Assembly: GCF_964656455.1 (NCBI RefSeq)
Contig: NC_135716.1
Coordinates: forward strand, 106,300,389 to 106,364,388
Length of the DNA stretch: 64,000 nucleotides
Direction of reading: 5' to 3'
Source of the DNA: Halichoerus grypus
Lineage: Eukaryota > Chordata > Mammalia > Carnivora > Phocidae
Part shown: piece after piece, positions 46,165-57,403 of the stretch
Numbering within the stretch: position 1 is the stretch's first letter
How the letters are laid out: each line of letters starts with the position of its first letter
Notes under the pieces: generated by a model
Seen by the model: only the letters and a program-made list of their open reading frames with translations
Database searches by the model: none
Told to the model about the DNA's origin: nothing
Made by a program: the position numbers and the translations under genes

Positions 46165-46345
46165 TGCATGGGAAATAAACAAACCCAGTTTCACCATTTG
46201 GCTCAGCCACTTACTAGTATGTCTTTCTCCTTTGCCAAGTCTCAGTTTCCACATGGTAAAAAAAAAGTGGAAAATGATTTTCAACTTGCACAAGTATTTT
46301 AAGAACTAAACCAGAAGATATATGCAGTGTTTAGCATACATATAC
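46165..46345 (+). repeat. MIR SINE fragment
   Basis: GGCTCAGCCACTTACTAGTA, CTTTGCCAAGTCTCAGTTTC, CACATGGTAAAAAAAAAGTG, GCAGTGTTTAGCATACATAT follow the MIR core. Confidence 0.65.
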
Positions 46346-46379
46346 ACATGTGTATTTAGAAACATGCAAACAGAGTGGT

Positions 46380-46700
46380 AGTAGTCATTAATGCTCGTCA
46401 CAAATATTTGAGTGTCCTCCTTCTGGGTACATATTATGATTTCATTTCTCCTTTGAAATTAAGAGCTGTCATGTGGCCTTCTAGGCCAAAGTTTTAAGAG
46501 CCAGTACACAATTTTCATGTTCCCCTTTTCCTACCTCAGCAATTATGAAATGCAGGAATGGACTGATCCCCTTTTGCCTGATATTTGAAAGACGACAACT
46601 GGAGCAGAGTCTCCAGCTGACCTGCATGAACATGTAGCATGAGTAAACTATAAACCATTGTGGCTTAAGCCTCTGTAGCCTAATGTGGCCTTCACTGAAT
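46380..46700. repeat. Ancient mammalian repeat, copy B
   Basis: GAGCTGTCATGTGGCCTTCT, GGCCAAAGTTTTAAGAGCCA, GGAGCAGAGTCTCCAGCTGA, CATGTAGCATGAGTAAACTA, AACCATTGTGGCTTAAGCC match the old repeat ending '...catgtagcatgagcaagaaataaacc ... ttgtaagccactgagatttt'. Same broad type as the neighbours at 45640 and 47820. Confidence 0.6.
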
Positions 46701-47819
46701 GACTCTGAAATTGGTTACCAGCATTAGAGTTGTGTCGTAACATGAACCTAAACTGTACTCAAATAAAAAGCATTTACTTACTGTTCAGATGACAGTCAGT
46801 AAAGAAATTATTACTGCAGACTGGAAAGCTGGTGACCTTTGTTATGAAGTGACAATTTATTGAACCTGTTGTTGCAATGGTTTAAAAGGCAAACAAGTAT
46901 GTAATGAACTTGGGAGTTCTAGGAGAAGAAATTAGAAAACAGAGTGTCAGCATGTTGTTAGAGTTAATCGTGGTTGCATTTGACAAGGCATTACAAAAAT
47001 GAGATAAGCACAACAAAGCATTGGCTGACTTGCAAGCAGGAATCAAAAGGGTTAGACAGAGCCCAAACTCGAGCATTTTCGTAAGGTTAGAAAGATAAGT
47101 GCATCTCAACCCCCATGGTAACAGATAAAACTGAGGAAGCTTTTGGGTAACAAAGGCCTGTTAAAATTAAGCCTTGTGAGGAGGATCAAATCAAGGATAC
47201 GGTTCTCACACCCATGAATTAAGTTAATCTCAAAGCAAAGACCCAATTACAATACTGGCAACTGGTAAATCCTTTTAATTGGAGGGAAAAAAAACACATT
47301 GATTAGAGAAAAGAGATTAAAAATCACTGTGTGTTTAAACAGAGTGAGACATATGGTGTGGGGACAGGGAGAAAGTAAAAAAAATACATAGAAATAATGA
47401 TAATTATGTTAAAAAAACAAAACAATGGACGTGATGATTTGCACATACATCTAGTATAATAAATAAGGTGTGGTTTTTTGAGGAATTCATACTATCAAAA
47501 AGATTATCAGCCTATACTAATAGAGAATTTGACATATAATGGCCACTGACTTTCCAACCTCCATGCTATCATCTTCAACACTTATTTCAGAGGTGACCAA
47601 GAGGGTTAACAGAGAAGACAAAGCATCGAAGGCAGGGTCAGAGGCCATTGAGAACACTCAGCATCGCCTGGATAGCCTGGTCTTTAAGTTTGATGTCTTG
47701 ATTGGATGGAAGAGATACACTGAACTGAGTATCTGGGCTCAGTAGTTACCACAAGGCTTGCAATAGTCATCAGTACTGTTCATGATTATTCTATTTCCCT
47801 TCCATTTGGACATATGGTA
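46701..47819. other. Unassigned sequence
   Basis: No family or gene recognised. Open frames are under 76 codons. Confidence 0.4.
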
Positions 47820-48140
47820 AGTTAAACTATTTCTGACCTCTTCAATCTGAGGGTGTCCACATGATTTGCTTTGGCAAATAAAATGGGAGTGGACATGACT
47901 GCAGTGCCAGCTCCCAATGGAAACATAGAGAACTGGCTGATGATTTGCCATATTTCTTTTTCCTACTTGGCAATAGTGGTAACACAGAGATACAACCTCC
48001 CTCCATTTGGGTCCTCACCAGAGGATGATTTAGAAGCCTGCCATACACATGAAGATTGTTAAATAAGCCATTGTAGTTCTGAGCCAGTGAGATTTTGGAG
48101 TTGTTTGTTCCTGCAGCATAGTATATCCAACTTTGATGGA
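47820..48140. repeat. Ancient mammalian repeat, copy C
   Basis: CACATGATTTGCTTTGGCAA, ATAAAATGGGAGTGGACATG, AAATAAGCCATTGTAGTTCT, GAGCCAGTGAGATTTTGGAG, TTGTTTGTTCCTGCAGCATA: the clearest of the three copies, with the terminal 'ccactgagattttggggttgtttgtt' block intact. A reverse open frame of 121 codons lies over it without a known motif. Confidence 0.65.
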
Positions 48141-48222
48141 GAGAAATTGAAGCCAGTTTTACAAGGATAGTTAATGTTATATTAGGTTCAGTCAGAAAAA
48201 GATGCAAAAATGATGTTTAGGA

Positions 48223-48418
48223 ACAGTGTTTTTCTAACCATGGATTGTGGTTTAGGGTATAGCTTTTTCTAGAACAAAATAGAAAATATCATATAGTAAG
48301 ATTAAAGGATGTTCTGTGTGTGTGTGTGTGTATGTGTACAAAAGAGAATATGAGGTCGATAGAAAGTGTATTTCTTAGTGTGACTCATCATCAGAAAGTT
48401 TGAAAGTTACTGATCTAA
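48223..48418. mobile_element. Possible hAT-like MITE
   Basis: The ends CAGTGTTTTTCTAACC and GTTTGAAAGTTACTGAT are imperfect inverted repeats (11 of 15 positions) of the 'cagtggttctcaac' type used by Charlie-derived MITEs. The middle contains a later (TG)n run (48314-48333). Target duplications were not identified. Confidence 0.45.
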
Positions 48419-48630
48419 AACCTAATTAATTGGAAGACTTGAGTGATTGAATTTAGATATGAAAAGCCATCTCCAAAGGGTTTGTGGTCAGTTGATGTCA
48501 AAGGGTTCTGTTCTCAACCTTTTCCTGTTCAGACATTTGTTCATAGAAGTCAATGAAGAGCTTATCAATTTTTTTATTGAGTTCAGATGAAATTGATAAG
48601 CCAATATTGATGATGTACAAAAAGCTATAT

Positions 48631-48671
48631 CAAATAGCAGCTATAAAAAAAAAACCCAAATAGCAGCTATA
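48631..48671. repeat. 15-bp direct repeat around an A-run
   Basis: CAAATAGCAGCTATA is exact at 48631-48645 and 48657-48671, separated by only AAAAAAAAACC. This is the footprint expected of a target-site duplication around a minimal tail-only retroinsertion, or of a simple tandem duplication. Confidence 0.85.
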
Positions 48672-48706
48672 AGGAATAATAAAGATTAGCATATATTGTC
48701 CTGATT

Positions 48707-48726
48707 AAAAAAAAAAAAAAAAAAAA
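48707..48726. repeat. A20 homopolymer
   Basis: Twenty A bases; no element body recognised upstream. It lies 36 bp after the direct-repeat/A-run structure. Confidence 0.9.
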
Positions 48727-49409
48727 GGATAAAGTCAGTGACACTTGTGAGCCAGTGAGCTTCATGTTGTGACAGAGAATATTATAAAATGATAAAATGG
48801 TATATCTATGAAGATTTAAAGAAGTGACAGCATAAATTTTTTTGATTAACTGATGCCAGATGAATACATTATTTTTAATAGTATTCCTAGATATTGGTTC
48901 AGAGTTATGTTAAAGACTATGTCAGGATTTCAGAAACTCATTTGACAGAATTTCTTATAATATACTTGAATAAAATGAAGAAATCTGGGCTGGGTAATTG
49001 TACTATTGGGTAGATTCATCATTTCTATAATGACCGTTTACAAAGGGTATTGCTAATAAATCTGTTAATCTGGAGGTTGATGCCTAAGGACATGTTAAAG
49101 GCCTTTGTCCTCATCTCTTTCCTACTCAAATATATGTTCGCTGTCTTCTCTCATTTCTGGGTGACATAAAAGCGAGATGGATATTAAATAAAGTAGGTTA
49201 GAGGCTCAAAGTTAAGAATGTCCCCAAAAGGGTAGAATTATGAGTCAAACCTAAGAAGTAAAAGTAAAAGTAAAATCTAATAAGGATAATTATAAATTTA
49301 AAAACTTAGGGCTTAGAGGCACAAACAAACCCAAAATAGACAAAATTATAGATACAAAGGTATGTTTCAAGACAACAGCAAATAGTATGAGAAAACCCTT
49401 CTACAGCAC

Positions 49410-49612
49410 TTTGTGAAAAATACTTTTGTAACTAGTTTACTTATATTTACTCATCAAAACCATCCTATAATGTAGGTGTCATTTTTGTCCCCAATTACTG
49501 ATGGAAAAACTGAAGCATCTAAATTTTAAATAACTGACCGGTGTCACAGAGCTGATAAACCACAGAGCCTGGATAAGAAGATAAGTAGTCTGGCTCCAGA
49601 ATCTATCTTATC
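49410..49612 (-). repeat. MIR SINE, antisense
   Basis: ACTCATCAAAACCATCCTAT, AATGTAGGTGTCATTTTTGT, GGAAAAACTGAAGCATCTAA, GGTGTCACAGAGCTGATAAA, TAGTCTGGCTCCAGAATCTA are MIR blocks in reverse complement order. Confidence 0.82.
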
Positions 49613-50829
49613 CATCTATTGGATTCAACAGTGTGGTAAAACCGCTTAGACCATTTAATGTGCTTTTGGGTTGAGGCAATAAATGAATGCTACAGATCCA
49701 AACAAGCCAGAGGCTATGCAATGATTAGTCCCTGTCTGAAATACTGTTCTCAATTATGGTCCACACTCCTTAAGAGAACAGTGACAAACAAGTATGTTTA
49801 GAGAAGGATTGGGATTGGATAGAGCGTGTAATCCACAGAAATAATCAGTAGTCAAAAGAACTGTTGATATACTGATGATATTGAATCTGAAATGAGAAAA
49901 CATGGGGACTGAAATAGCTATCTTAAAAGATTGAAATCTATGTCACATAGAAAAAAGATTTGTCTCATTGTGCATGAGTTAAGAGAGCAAAGCCTTGGTA
50001 GGTAAATTGTGGTTCAATATAAGTAATAATTTCCTAATAATTATAGTTATTTATGTAATAATAAACAAAGGGGATCCCTTGTTGGGTAAATATGTTAATA
50101 GCAGAGGTGTTTGTTTTTAATAGCAGAGGATACATAATAATATATCAAGGATATTGTAAAATTTTTATACATATAATTGTGTTCAGATTATATGGTCTTA
50201 AATATTTATAGGTCTAAGTGTCTAAGATTCTGTGAATTAAAAAAAAAAAAGAGGCAAAGTCGTGTCATTTCCCTTTAGCCAGACACCACCAGGAACACAC
50301 TTAAATATTTGACCTGAGTAGGGTTTATTGACTTGTTGCATTATTGACTCAATAAGAGGGTGCTAGAAATGACTCGTTTTAAGATTTGTCTGAAGTTAGG
50401 TGATTTAGGGGAGGCTAAGAGGAAGTGGGGCTTTATTCTGCATCAGATGCCAAGAGGAGGCAGAAGCAATTCTCTGATTAAGTATCTTAACACTTCTTAT
50501 TTAGAAGGTGAGAAGAATGGAGTGAAGCTCAAGTTTTGATTGGTAGTAAAGCTGTAGACACTCATGTTAGCCAAGATAGAAGGAGAGTTCGTGTATTTTT
50601 GTGGTGGGGATGATATTTTGCTTTGTCTGTGTATATACAAGATTATGCAGTTGTCTTGTTTTTGTCTTGATTTATTACAATCACAGAATGGTCTGATTCT
50701 GGTACTACGTAAAATTGTTTAGGTTGAGCAGAAGAACAGAAGATGAACTGTGAGCACTAAGACATATCTTCCCCAGCTGCCGCACTGCCCATGGCAGCAT
50801 GTGCTTTCAAACTTCAGCTCCTATGCGAC
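49613..50829. other. Unassigned sequence
   Basis: No family or gene recognised. An A-run (50240-50251) precedes AGAGGCAAAGTCG. 50270-50600 is GA/GT-richer than the flanks and may be an unrecognised retroelement fragment. Confidence 0.35.
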
Positions 50830-50965
50830 AGGCCCCCTTGGGTTCCAACTTCCATTGCATAACGTTTTCTCCAATAACATTCTCAAGAGCAGAAGCTATG
50901 CCTTATTTACCTGTGTATACCCAGAATAGAGCCTTGTGTCTTAAATAGAGTAGGCACTATTACTA
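50830..50965 (+). repeat. L2 LINE 3' end
   Basis: CAAGAGCAGAAGCTATGCCT, TATTTACCTGTGTATACCCA, GAATAGAGCCTTGTGTCTTA, GAGTAGGCACTA match 'gagggcagggactgtgtcttattcatctttgtatccccag ... tagtaggcgctca'. Confidence 0.65.
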
Positions 50966-50967
50966 TG

Positions 50968-51068
50968 ATGATATTATACAAAATATATTATGTACCTTAC
51001 AGTATATATGTTATAGGATATATTATATTCTACATATTTTATTTTATATATTATTATATTATATTGTT
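50968..51068. repeat. AT-rich low-complexity tract
   Basis: Imperfect TATTATATT-type repeats (TATATTATTATATTATATTG near the end) directly follow the L2 3' end. Confidence 0.75.
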
Positions 51069-51730
51069 ACATTCATACGTGGAAGTAATCTGAAGTCAAT
51101 GTTTGCATCTTGTTAGTTTCCTTGACTGAATTAAGTAGATGGCTACTCCATTTCAGTTGAACCAATGCAAATTTGAGATGCTGAAATAGCTCTTTTTTGG
51201 TCAAATGATTTCCCAAAACTGTAGACATTAGATAAGCCTGTATGTATAAGATTCTTGATGTCAAATTCAGATTACTTCACTGACACATATGCAAAACACG
51301 AATGAGAAAAACATAGAAGATATTGGGCCATTTAATGTACAGACTGCCCAATCAAACTTGTAGCAGCCCAGCAGTCATGTGAAAATCTGAGCTATTAACT
51401 GTGCCCACCTTCCTTTAATGAGAAACCCTTAGATGGACTTTTCATACTGGCTGGTTGCTCTCTCACTTTTTAAATATATTAGTGTCCCCATATGATGTGA
51501 GAGCTGTGGATGAGGCGTCTCGTGCTATGTCCAAAATTTATTACACATGTATGGAAACCCTTTTATGTCTATTTGTTTTAATACTGTTCACTTACTCTGG
51601 CAATCTAGGAAAGAATACACAAAAAGGACGGGAATTTTCAATACCCCAACAGAGGTGAGTAGTTGGAAATATCAAGAATGATATTTGAAAGTCTTCATGG
51701 ATTGGTTAGGTATTTGTCTGGCTTCCTGAG

Positions 51731-51803
51731 AGTTCGTTAGCTCATCTGGTTAATACCCGGTGCTAAGGAGACCAGGTTTATGGCTTTGATCCATTTTGAA
51801 CTA
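51731..51803 (+). pseudogene. tRNA-Ile-like pseudogene
   Basis: The sequence can be laid out as a tRNA: acceptor AGTTCGT, then TA, D-arm GCTC with loop ATCTGGTTA, anticodon arm CGGTG-CTAAGGA-GACCA, variable GGTTT, T-arm with TTTGATC, and 3' TGAACT pairing with the 5' AGTTCG (six pairs including one G-U). The A-box-like TTAGCTCATCTGG and the GGTGCTAA block resemble tRNA-Ile(AAT). The D-stem 3' side (ATAC), anticodon stem and T-stem have mismatches, and the B-box TTTGATCC is degenerate, so it is not a working gene. The anticodon position reads AAG. There is no A-tail and no CAN-SINE body, so it is not one of the tRNA-Lys SINEs. Confidence 0.6.
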
Positions 51804-52011
51804 GAAAGCTTTTTTGAGATTGTTGAGACTAAAATCTATCCTATTTCCAAAGGCTGTGAAAGGCCAGATTCTAAACATGTGGTAGACACCAGAGTGAGAG
51901 AAAGGGTTCTCAATGCAAACCAATCACTACCCCTTTGAATATTAGTGCACTCAGAAGTGGTCTGGTTAAAGGGTGTTGGGGGTGTTAATAATTCTAGTTA
52001 GAGTAGTGGGG

Positions 52012-52052
<41 letters not shown>
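52012..52052. repeat. (ATA)n trinucleotide repeat
   Basis: Thirteen to fourteen perfect ATA units. Likely length-polymorphic. Confidence 0.97.
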
Positions 52053-52053
<1 letters not shown>

Positions 52054-52334
52054 GAATGGGATCAGATATTTCCTTGCCCTACAACCTGGAAGTATAGAGG
52101 AAAAAATGCATCTTTGTTTTATGACTACTTAATCTGAACTTCTTTCTGAGCCCCAACATATTGGATATTGAAGGAGAAAAAAAAAACATTTGGTTATATC
52201 AGTTTTAAAAACTTAGCTGATCTGGCAAATTAAGATGTTCCTTTAAATAATACTCAGTTTAACTTCAAAAAAAAAAAAAAAAGCCATTGCTTCTCATGTT
52301 TCTAATGTCCTCTGCCCTTCTCTTCCTCTTCCAG

Positions 52335-52438
52335 AAGGCATCGAGGTACCAAGCAGGGAGTGTTGAGGCCTAGGCTACATAGGGCAGAGGAAGAGCAAGA
52401 GACCTCAAAAGCAGTATCACTGGCTCCTCAGGTCTCAG
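52335..52438 (+). other. Exon-like segment (low confidence)
   Basis: The segment is preceded by a long pyrimidine tract ending CTCTTCCTCTTCCAG and followed by CTCAG/GTATGA, which are good matches to splice acceptor and donor consensus. Surrounding sequence (52300-52910) is unique-looking and GC-richer than its flanks. The plus frame open over 52360-52713 resembles no protein family known to me. It may equally be chance; no partner exons were identified. Confidence 0.2.
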
Positions 52439-52802
52439 GTATGATGTGTCTGGTCTACCTGGTGGCTGGGTATTTTATGGATACTACTGACAGAAGTCTG
52501 TCATTTCTGATGCTGGGATGCCTCTTGTCTCAGCTGGGAGTGCTAACTCAGCCCCTCTGCAGCTCTTGGACCACCCCAATCTTTATGTTTCATCTCCCAG
52601 TTAGCCCCCTAACCAGGCACAATAATCCCAGCCTCTGCTTCAGGGTCACCTGGCCTCTTCCTATGGTATGCTCCCTGGCTTTCAACTCAGAAGAGGCAGC
52701 AACGACCTTCTAAGTCTTATCTATACCACAGAGTCCAGGTCAGCTCAAAAAAGCTGAGTTGGAAGCTCTTTCTCAGGCTCATCGCTTTGCACCAGATTTG
52801 TT

Positions 52803-52822
52803 CAGGTGTGTCTGCACACCTG
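52803..52822. other. Perfect 8-bp stem hairpin
   Basis: CAGGTGTG-TCTG-CACACCTG: an 8-bp perfect inverted repeat with a 4-base loop, containing the E-box-like half CAGGTG and CACCTG on its two arms. It lies in the unique GC-richer patch. Confidence 0.8.
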
Positions 52823-53053
52823 GCTGGCTGGGCCTTCTCAGAGTCCTGACTGGGAGTGAAAGGAAAATGACCTCCACCCAGACTCCCACTATTTCTTCTT
52901 CTCATCACTTCCCCCGTCCCAAATGAGTAGATTATCTCTTACTCCTTTTTTTTTTTTTAATACCTGGACTTCCTTTATGTTAAATTCAATAATCTGCACA
53001 ACAAGAATGTTATGTTAAATAGGAGTTGAAAAATTAGTAAGAAATCACTTCTC

Positions 53054-53240
53054 GGGGGGTGTCTGGGTGACTCAGTCGGTTAAGCGTCTGCCTTCTGCTT
53101 GGGTCATGATCTCGGGGTCCTGGGATCGAGCCCCATGTCGGGCTCCCTGCTCAGCGGGGAGTCTGCTTCTCCCTCTGCCTCTCCCCCCTGCTTGTGCTCT
53201 CTCTCTCTCAAATAAATAAAATCTTAAAAATAAAAAAAAA
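53054..53240 (+). mobile_element. CAN-SINE, intermediate class
   Basis: GGGGTGTCTGGGTGACTCAG, TCGGTTAAGCGTCTGCCTTC, GGTCCTGGGATCGAGCCCCA, GGGCTCCCTGCTCAGCGGGG, CT-rich tail, CAAATAAATAAAATCTT and A-tail. Exact 15-bp TSD AAGAAATCACTTCTC at 53039-53053 and 53241-53255. The head has the undeleted GGTTAAG spacing. Confidence 0.97.
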
Positions 53241-53419
53241 AAGAAATCACTTCTCTGTAATTCCTGACTTCCACATCCATTTTTTTTTCCCTTTGAGAAA
53301 AATGGGTTGATCTTAAAGGTGAGTAGTTTAAGGATAATACAGTCTGCAGAAAAATTAAAATTAAATTAAAATTTTATCTAATATTTGCAAAATTACTATG
53401 CTGGTTTCCTAACAACACC

Positions 53420-53640
53420 AATCATTTATTAATCACTTACTATGTGCTCAGAACTAGGCCCTTGACATAATTCTTCTAACAACCTGGAGAAGTATTATTC
53501 TTCCTATTTCTCAGATGAGAAAACTGAGGCTCAGAGAAGTTATGTGATTTGCTCAAAGTCACACAACTAATAAGTAGAAATCTAGGACTGTCAGTGGATC
53601 TATCTGACACCTATGCTGAAACTTCTAACCATAAAGATAC
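53420..53640 (-). repeat. MIR SINE, antisense, near full length
   Basis: ATTAATCACTTACTATGTGC, TCTTCTAACAACCTGGAGAA, CTCAGATGAGAAAACTGAGG, CTCAGAGAAGTTATGTGATT, AAAGTCACACAACTAATAAG: the best-preserved MIR in the window, reversed. Confidence 0.9.
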
Positions 53641-54251
53641 ACTGATGATCATTATACTCTATTATTATATTTTTCAAAGGGCATCATATTATTCATAATA
53701 TGTAAGAGCACATTTTTTATTTGAAATAGACACAACATAACATCTTTACAGATGGTGACCTAAAATTCGTAAATATGTTCAGCCATGCTAAAGCAGTAAT
53801 GAGTGTATGGAGGGAGCCATCAGCCGTGTGGGAACATTTTCAGGACATCTGGGGCCCATCAGCATCAAATCATTTAACAGAGTGCAAACAATTTAACACC
53901 GAGAGCCTCTCAATTATCTACTTGCAAATAAATAAATGATAAAGTATAAATCTTTATCCTGTAAGCAAGTGAGTACACTTCTGGGTTGCCTTCTCCAATT
54001 TGGCATAATTAGTTGAAGAATGTTCAAAACATGCACACAAAATTTAACATTTAGCTGTACAAAATATAAATCAGATAAATATGCCACAAATATGGATACC
54101 CTAAAAACACTGCATTACCAGTCAAGGAGAAATGTATTGTAGATGATCCACCAGACTAGATTACTCACACTATTGCTCTGTGAACATTGACATCCTGCAT
54201 CTGACTCATATCTGGGGCCCTAATACTTTACATTTTTATGGACCTTCTAGT

Positions 54252-54465
54252 ATCATGAAAAGTGCTCAGCTTTGGAAGCCAGACAGATCTTATTTTGCTC
54301 TGCATTTGTTAACTGTGTGACTTTGGTATTTTCTAAACAAGTTTTCCCATCAAAACATGGGAACGTAATACCTACCATTCAAGGAAACTTATGAGAATAA
54401 AAGGAAGGAATACATGTAACAAGCCAGCATATAATATGTATTTATATAATAGTTGTTGTTCCTGA
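54252..54465 (+). repeat. MIR SINE, near full length
   Basis: AGCTTTGGAAGCCAGACAGA, TTTGTTAACTGTGTGACTTT, CATCAAAACATGGGAACGTA, ATACCTACCATTCAAGGAAA, ACAAGCCAGCATATAATATG follow MIR in sense order. Confidence 0.85.
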
Positions 54466-54957
54466 TAATGTTATAATCATTACTATTAGTAGTATTTCAT
54501 CTGACTTACCTATTCGTCCTTTAATATAAAGATTATGGTGCCAAGAAATCTCAGGTCCATGAAGTGACATTTCTTGTACTAAGTCATAGATGTAATCTTT
54601 GATAGAGACAGATCACAAATTCCAAACTCCAGTCAGTAAAGTTTTCACTATTCTATTTCTCATTTCTTAAACTTTATCTTGATATTCTCTCACTTTCTTT
54701 CCTTAGGCTTCATTACATCCTGCAGCTACCCTTCTCTCCCCTTTGTATACCACACCATGAATACCTAGAAAACTTCAGCTACCTACTATAGACCTTTTAT
54801 TACATGTAAACCACAGTTCTGGAAAATATTTTTCCTTTTTCCCTTTTTCCTTTCTCCTGTAAAAAAAAACAAACAAACCCTAAACTATTAAATTTTTCTT
54901 TTTTAGTATTTTGATCATTCTAGGATTCAAAATAGTAAATGACTTAAAAATTCCAGA

Positions 54958-56507
54958 AATATTGGTTAATTTTTAAATAAAATTTTCTGTTTTAGAGCAC
55001 TTTTAGATTTAAAGAATTATGGCAAGAATACTATGGAGAGATCCCTTAGACCCCACACTCAGTTTTCCCTATTATGAATCCTTAAATTTGTATGGTTTCT
55101 TTATCACAGTTAATGAACCAATACTGGTAAATTTCATTAATTAAAGTCAATATTTTAGTCAGTTTCCTTGGTTTTTCTCTAAACTTCTTTTTCTGTCCCA
55201 GAATCCCATCCAGGATAACACATTACATTTAGTAGTCATGTCTACTTATACACCTCTTAGTTGTGACAGTTTCTTAGACATTCCTTATTTTTTATGACTT
55301 TGACAGTTTTGAAGATTTCCTGTTAAGTATTTTGTAGAATGTCCCTTAATTGTGATTTGTCTGATGTTCTTCTCATGATTAGAATGGGAATGTGTTTTGG
55401 GGAAGAAGACCACAGAGGTGAAGTGCCATTCTTATCACATCACATCAAGGGTATGTACTATCAACTTGACTTATCACTGTTGATATTAACCTTGATCACT
55501 TGGCCTAAGGCAGTGTTTGTCAGGTTTTTCCACTGCCAAGACACTTTTTTTTCTCCTTTTCCACACTGGCTTTTTTGGAAGCCAGTGACAGTGTGAAGCA
55601 CACATTTAAAGAGTAGGGAGTTATGTTCTATTTTCTGTAGGGCAAAGTATCTACATACATTATTTGGGAGGTAAATAATCTCCTCTGTATGGGAGATGTC
55701 TATTTTTCCCCTATTTATTTATTCGTCCAACTGCTTATTTTTAATGTATGGATTCATAGATATTTACTTTATACTTTGGGACATAATACAATACTGTTTA
55801 TTTATTCAATTGTTTATTTTTAGCACATAAACTCATGGGTATTTATTTTATACTTTGGGATATAATCCAATATATTTATTTGTTTACTTACTCAACTTTT
55901 TCCTGCCATTGAGAACTCTTTCATGGGCTCCTTTATCCCTCTGATATATCCTCATTGTTGTGAATTTGTTCATTTGCTTTCAGTACTTTCTGGCACTACC
56001 AGATGCATCAGATGAATTTCATATTTTCCTACTCTACCCTTAGAATCAACTATTTTTCCAAGAAGCTCTGATTCCTTTTCTTGGAAATTAGTATTAGAAA
56101 CTAAGAGTTGGGCATTAGGTATTTTTACTGCTACTGGGATGTCATTACTTCTATGTCCTGTCAGCTGAAAAAAACAGAGAGATATATTTGCTTATACATG
56201 TGTAGAAACCATGTATATATGCACATATCTGTAAATAATTCTATATGTAACCATCTGTATCTACAGTAAGCTAAATGTGAATTCACACTGATGTCTACAA
56301 CTCTAATCCATAACCACATAGAATATCCACCTTCAAATAACACTGTTTCACTTTATGTGTAGTGTATTTTTTGACAGAGTATACCCAATCTGTCCCTCCA
56401 TCTCTTATAACATTGCTGTCATTCATTTAATTAATCTATATCCTATAGTTACCCAACATATTGTTACTACTACTAGTTTAAACAGTTATCAGTTAAAAAT
56501 AAGAAGA
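54958..56507 (-). repeat. Long L1ME 3' UTR, antisense
   Basis: The order is continuous over 1.5 kb: TTTTAGAGCACTTTTAGATT, GATAACACATTACATTTAGT, ATTTTGTAGAATGTCCCTTA, GGAAGAAGACCACAGAGGTG, AAGTGCCATTCTTATCACAT, TGATATTAACCTTGATCACT, ATACTTTGGGACATAATACA, CTTTCTGGCACTACCAGATG, ACTGATGTCTACAACTCTAA, TTTAAACAGTTATCAGTTAA. This is the long 3' UTR of an old L1ME-type element. 55730-55900 contains a local duplication of the TTTATTCAATTGTTTATTTT / ATACTTTGGGA block. Confidence 0.85.
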
Positions 56508-56512
56508 ATACT

Positions 56513-56720
56513 GGGGGTGCCTGAGTGGCTCAGTTGTTAAGCATCTGTGTTCGGCTCAGGTCATGATCCCAGGTCCTGGGATAGAGCCCGGCATCGGGCT
56601 TCCTGCTCTGTGGGAAGCCTGCTTCTCCCTCTCCCACTCCTCCTACTTGTGCTCCCCCTCTCGCTGTGTGTCTCTCTGTCAAATAAATAAATAAAATCTA
56701 AAAAAAAAAAAAAAAAAAAG
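56513..56720 (+). mobile_element. CAN-SINE, young class
   Basis: GGGGGTGCCTGAGTGGCTCA, GTTGTTAAGCATCTG, TCATGATCCCAGGTCCTGGG, CTTGTGCTCCCCCTCTCGCT, CAAATAAATAAATAAAATCT and a long A-tail. TSD AAGAAGAATACT (56501-56512) and AAGAAGAATTCT (56726-56737), one mismatch. It sits between the antisense L1ME and the 5' end of the sense L1 that follows. Confidence 0.96.
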
Positions 56721-57403
56721 AAAAGAAGAAGAATTCTGTGCCCTCTTGCTGACTTGTCAAAATCAGCAAGCACATATGTCCAGGCACTCCACCACTGCCT
56801 CCCTAAGCTGGCAGGGGCACACTGGTCCTGCACTCTCCCATTCCTCCTCTAAAATCTGCAGGTTTGCCCTGACCCTGCATTCTGCCACATACCTAGAAGC
56901 TAAGGAGGAGCTCTCAGGGAATATAGGCTGGGGTATGCCATTTTAGCCCTCTCCTTTGTCTTCAAGGACAAAGACTTGATAAGACTTCTCAGAAAGGAAG
57001 TTATACACTTGTCTGGAGCCCCAATATTTGCAACTGTTACCAATGCAGTATCTCCAGATCACTTGGTCTGGAGTCAGAAGGGTTCACAATTAGGATGCCA
57101 TAGGATGGTGCAGTTATATGTACTTTAAAAACTGCTGCCTAAGGGTCTGGCTTCCAATCACCCTGAAACGAGGTGCTGACTGAGATCCCTCCCTTTGGAT
57201 CACTGACAGGTCTTGGCACGCAACAACTTGGATCTATCAAGAATAAATCAGGCTGCTCAGGCAATAACAAAGGTTTGAGGGAAAACTAAGAGCTAGGGCA
57301 AGGTTGAAGGATAAGTTTCATCTCCTAAAAAGGCCACTCCATCAAGACTGAGAGAGGTAGCTGTTTTACCTAAAACAGAAACAAACACCAGAAGTCAAGC
57401 AAA

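Noticed and set aside
56746..56946. Short open frame in GC-richer DNA near 56.8 kb
   Set aside because: It lies in the 5' UTR-like leader of the sense L1, so it is best explained as repeat sequence.
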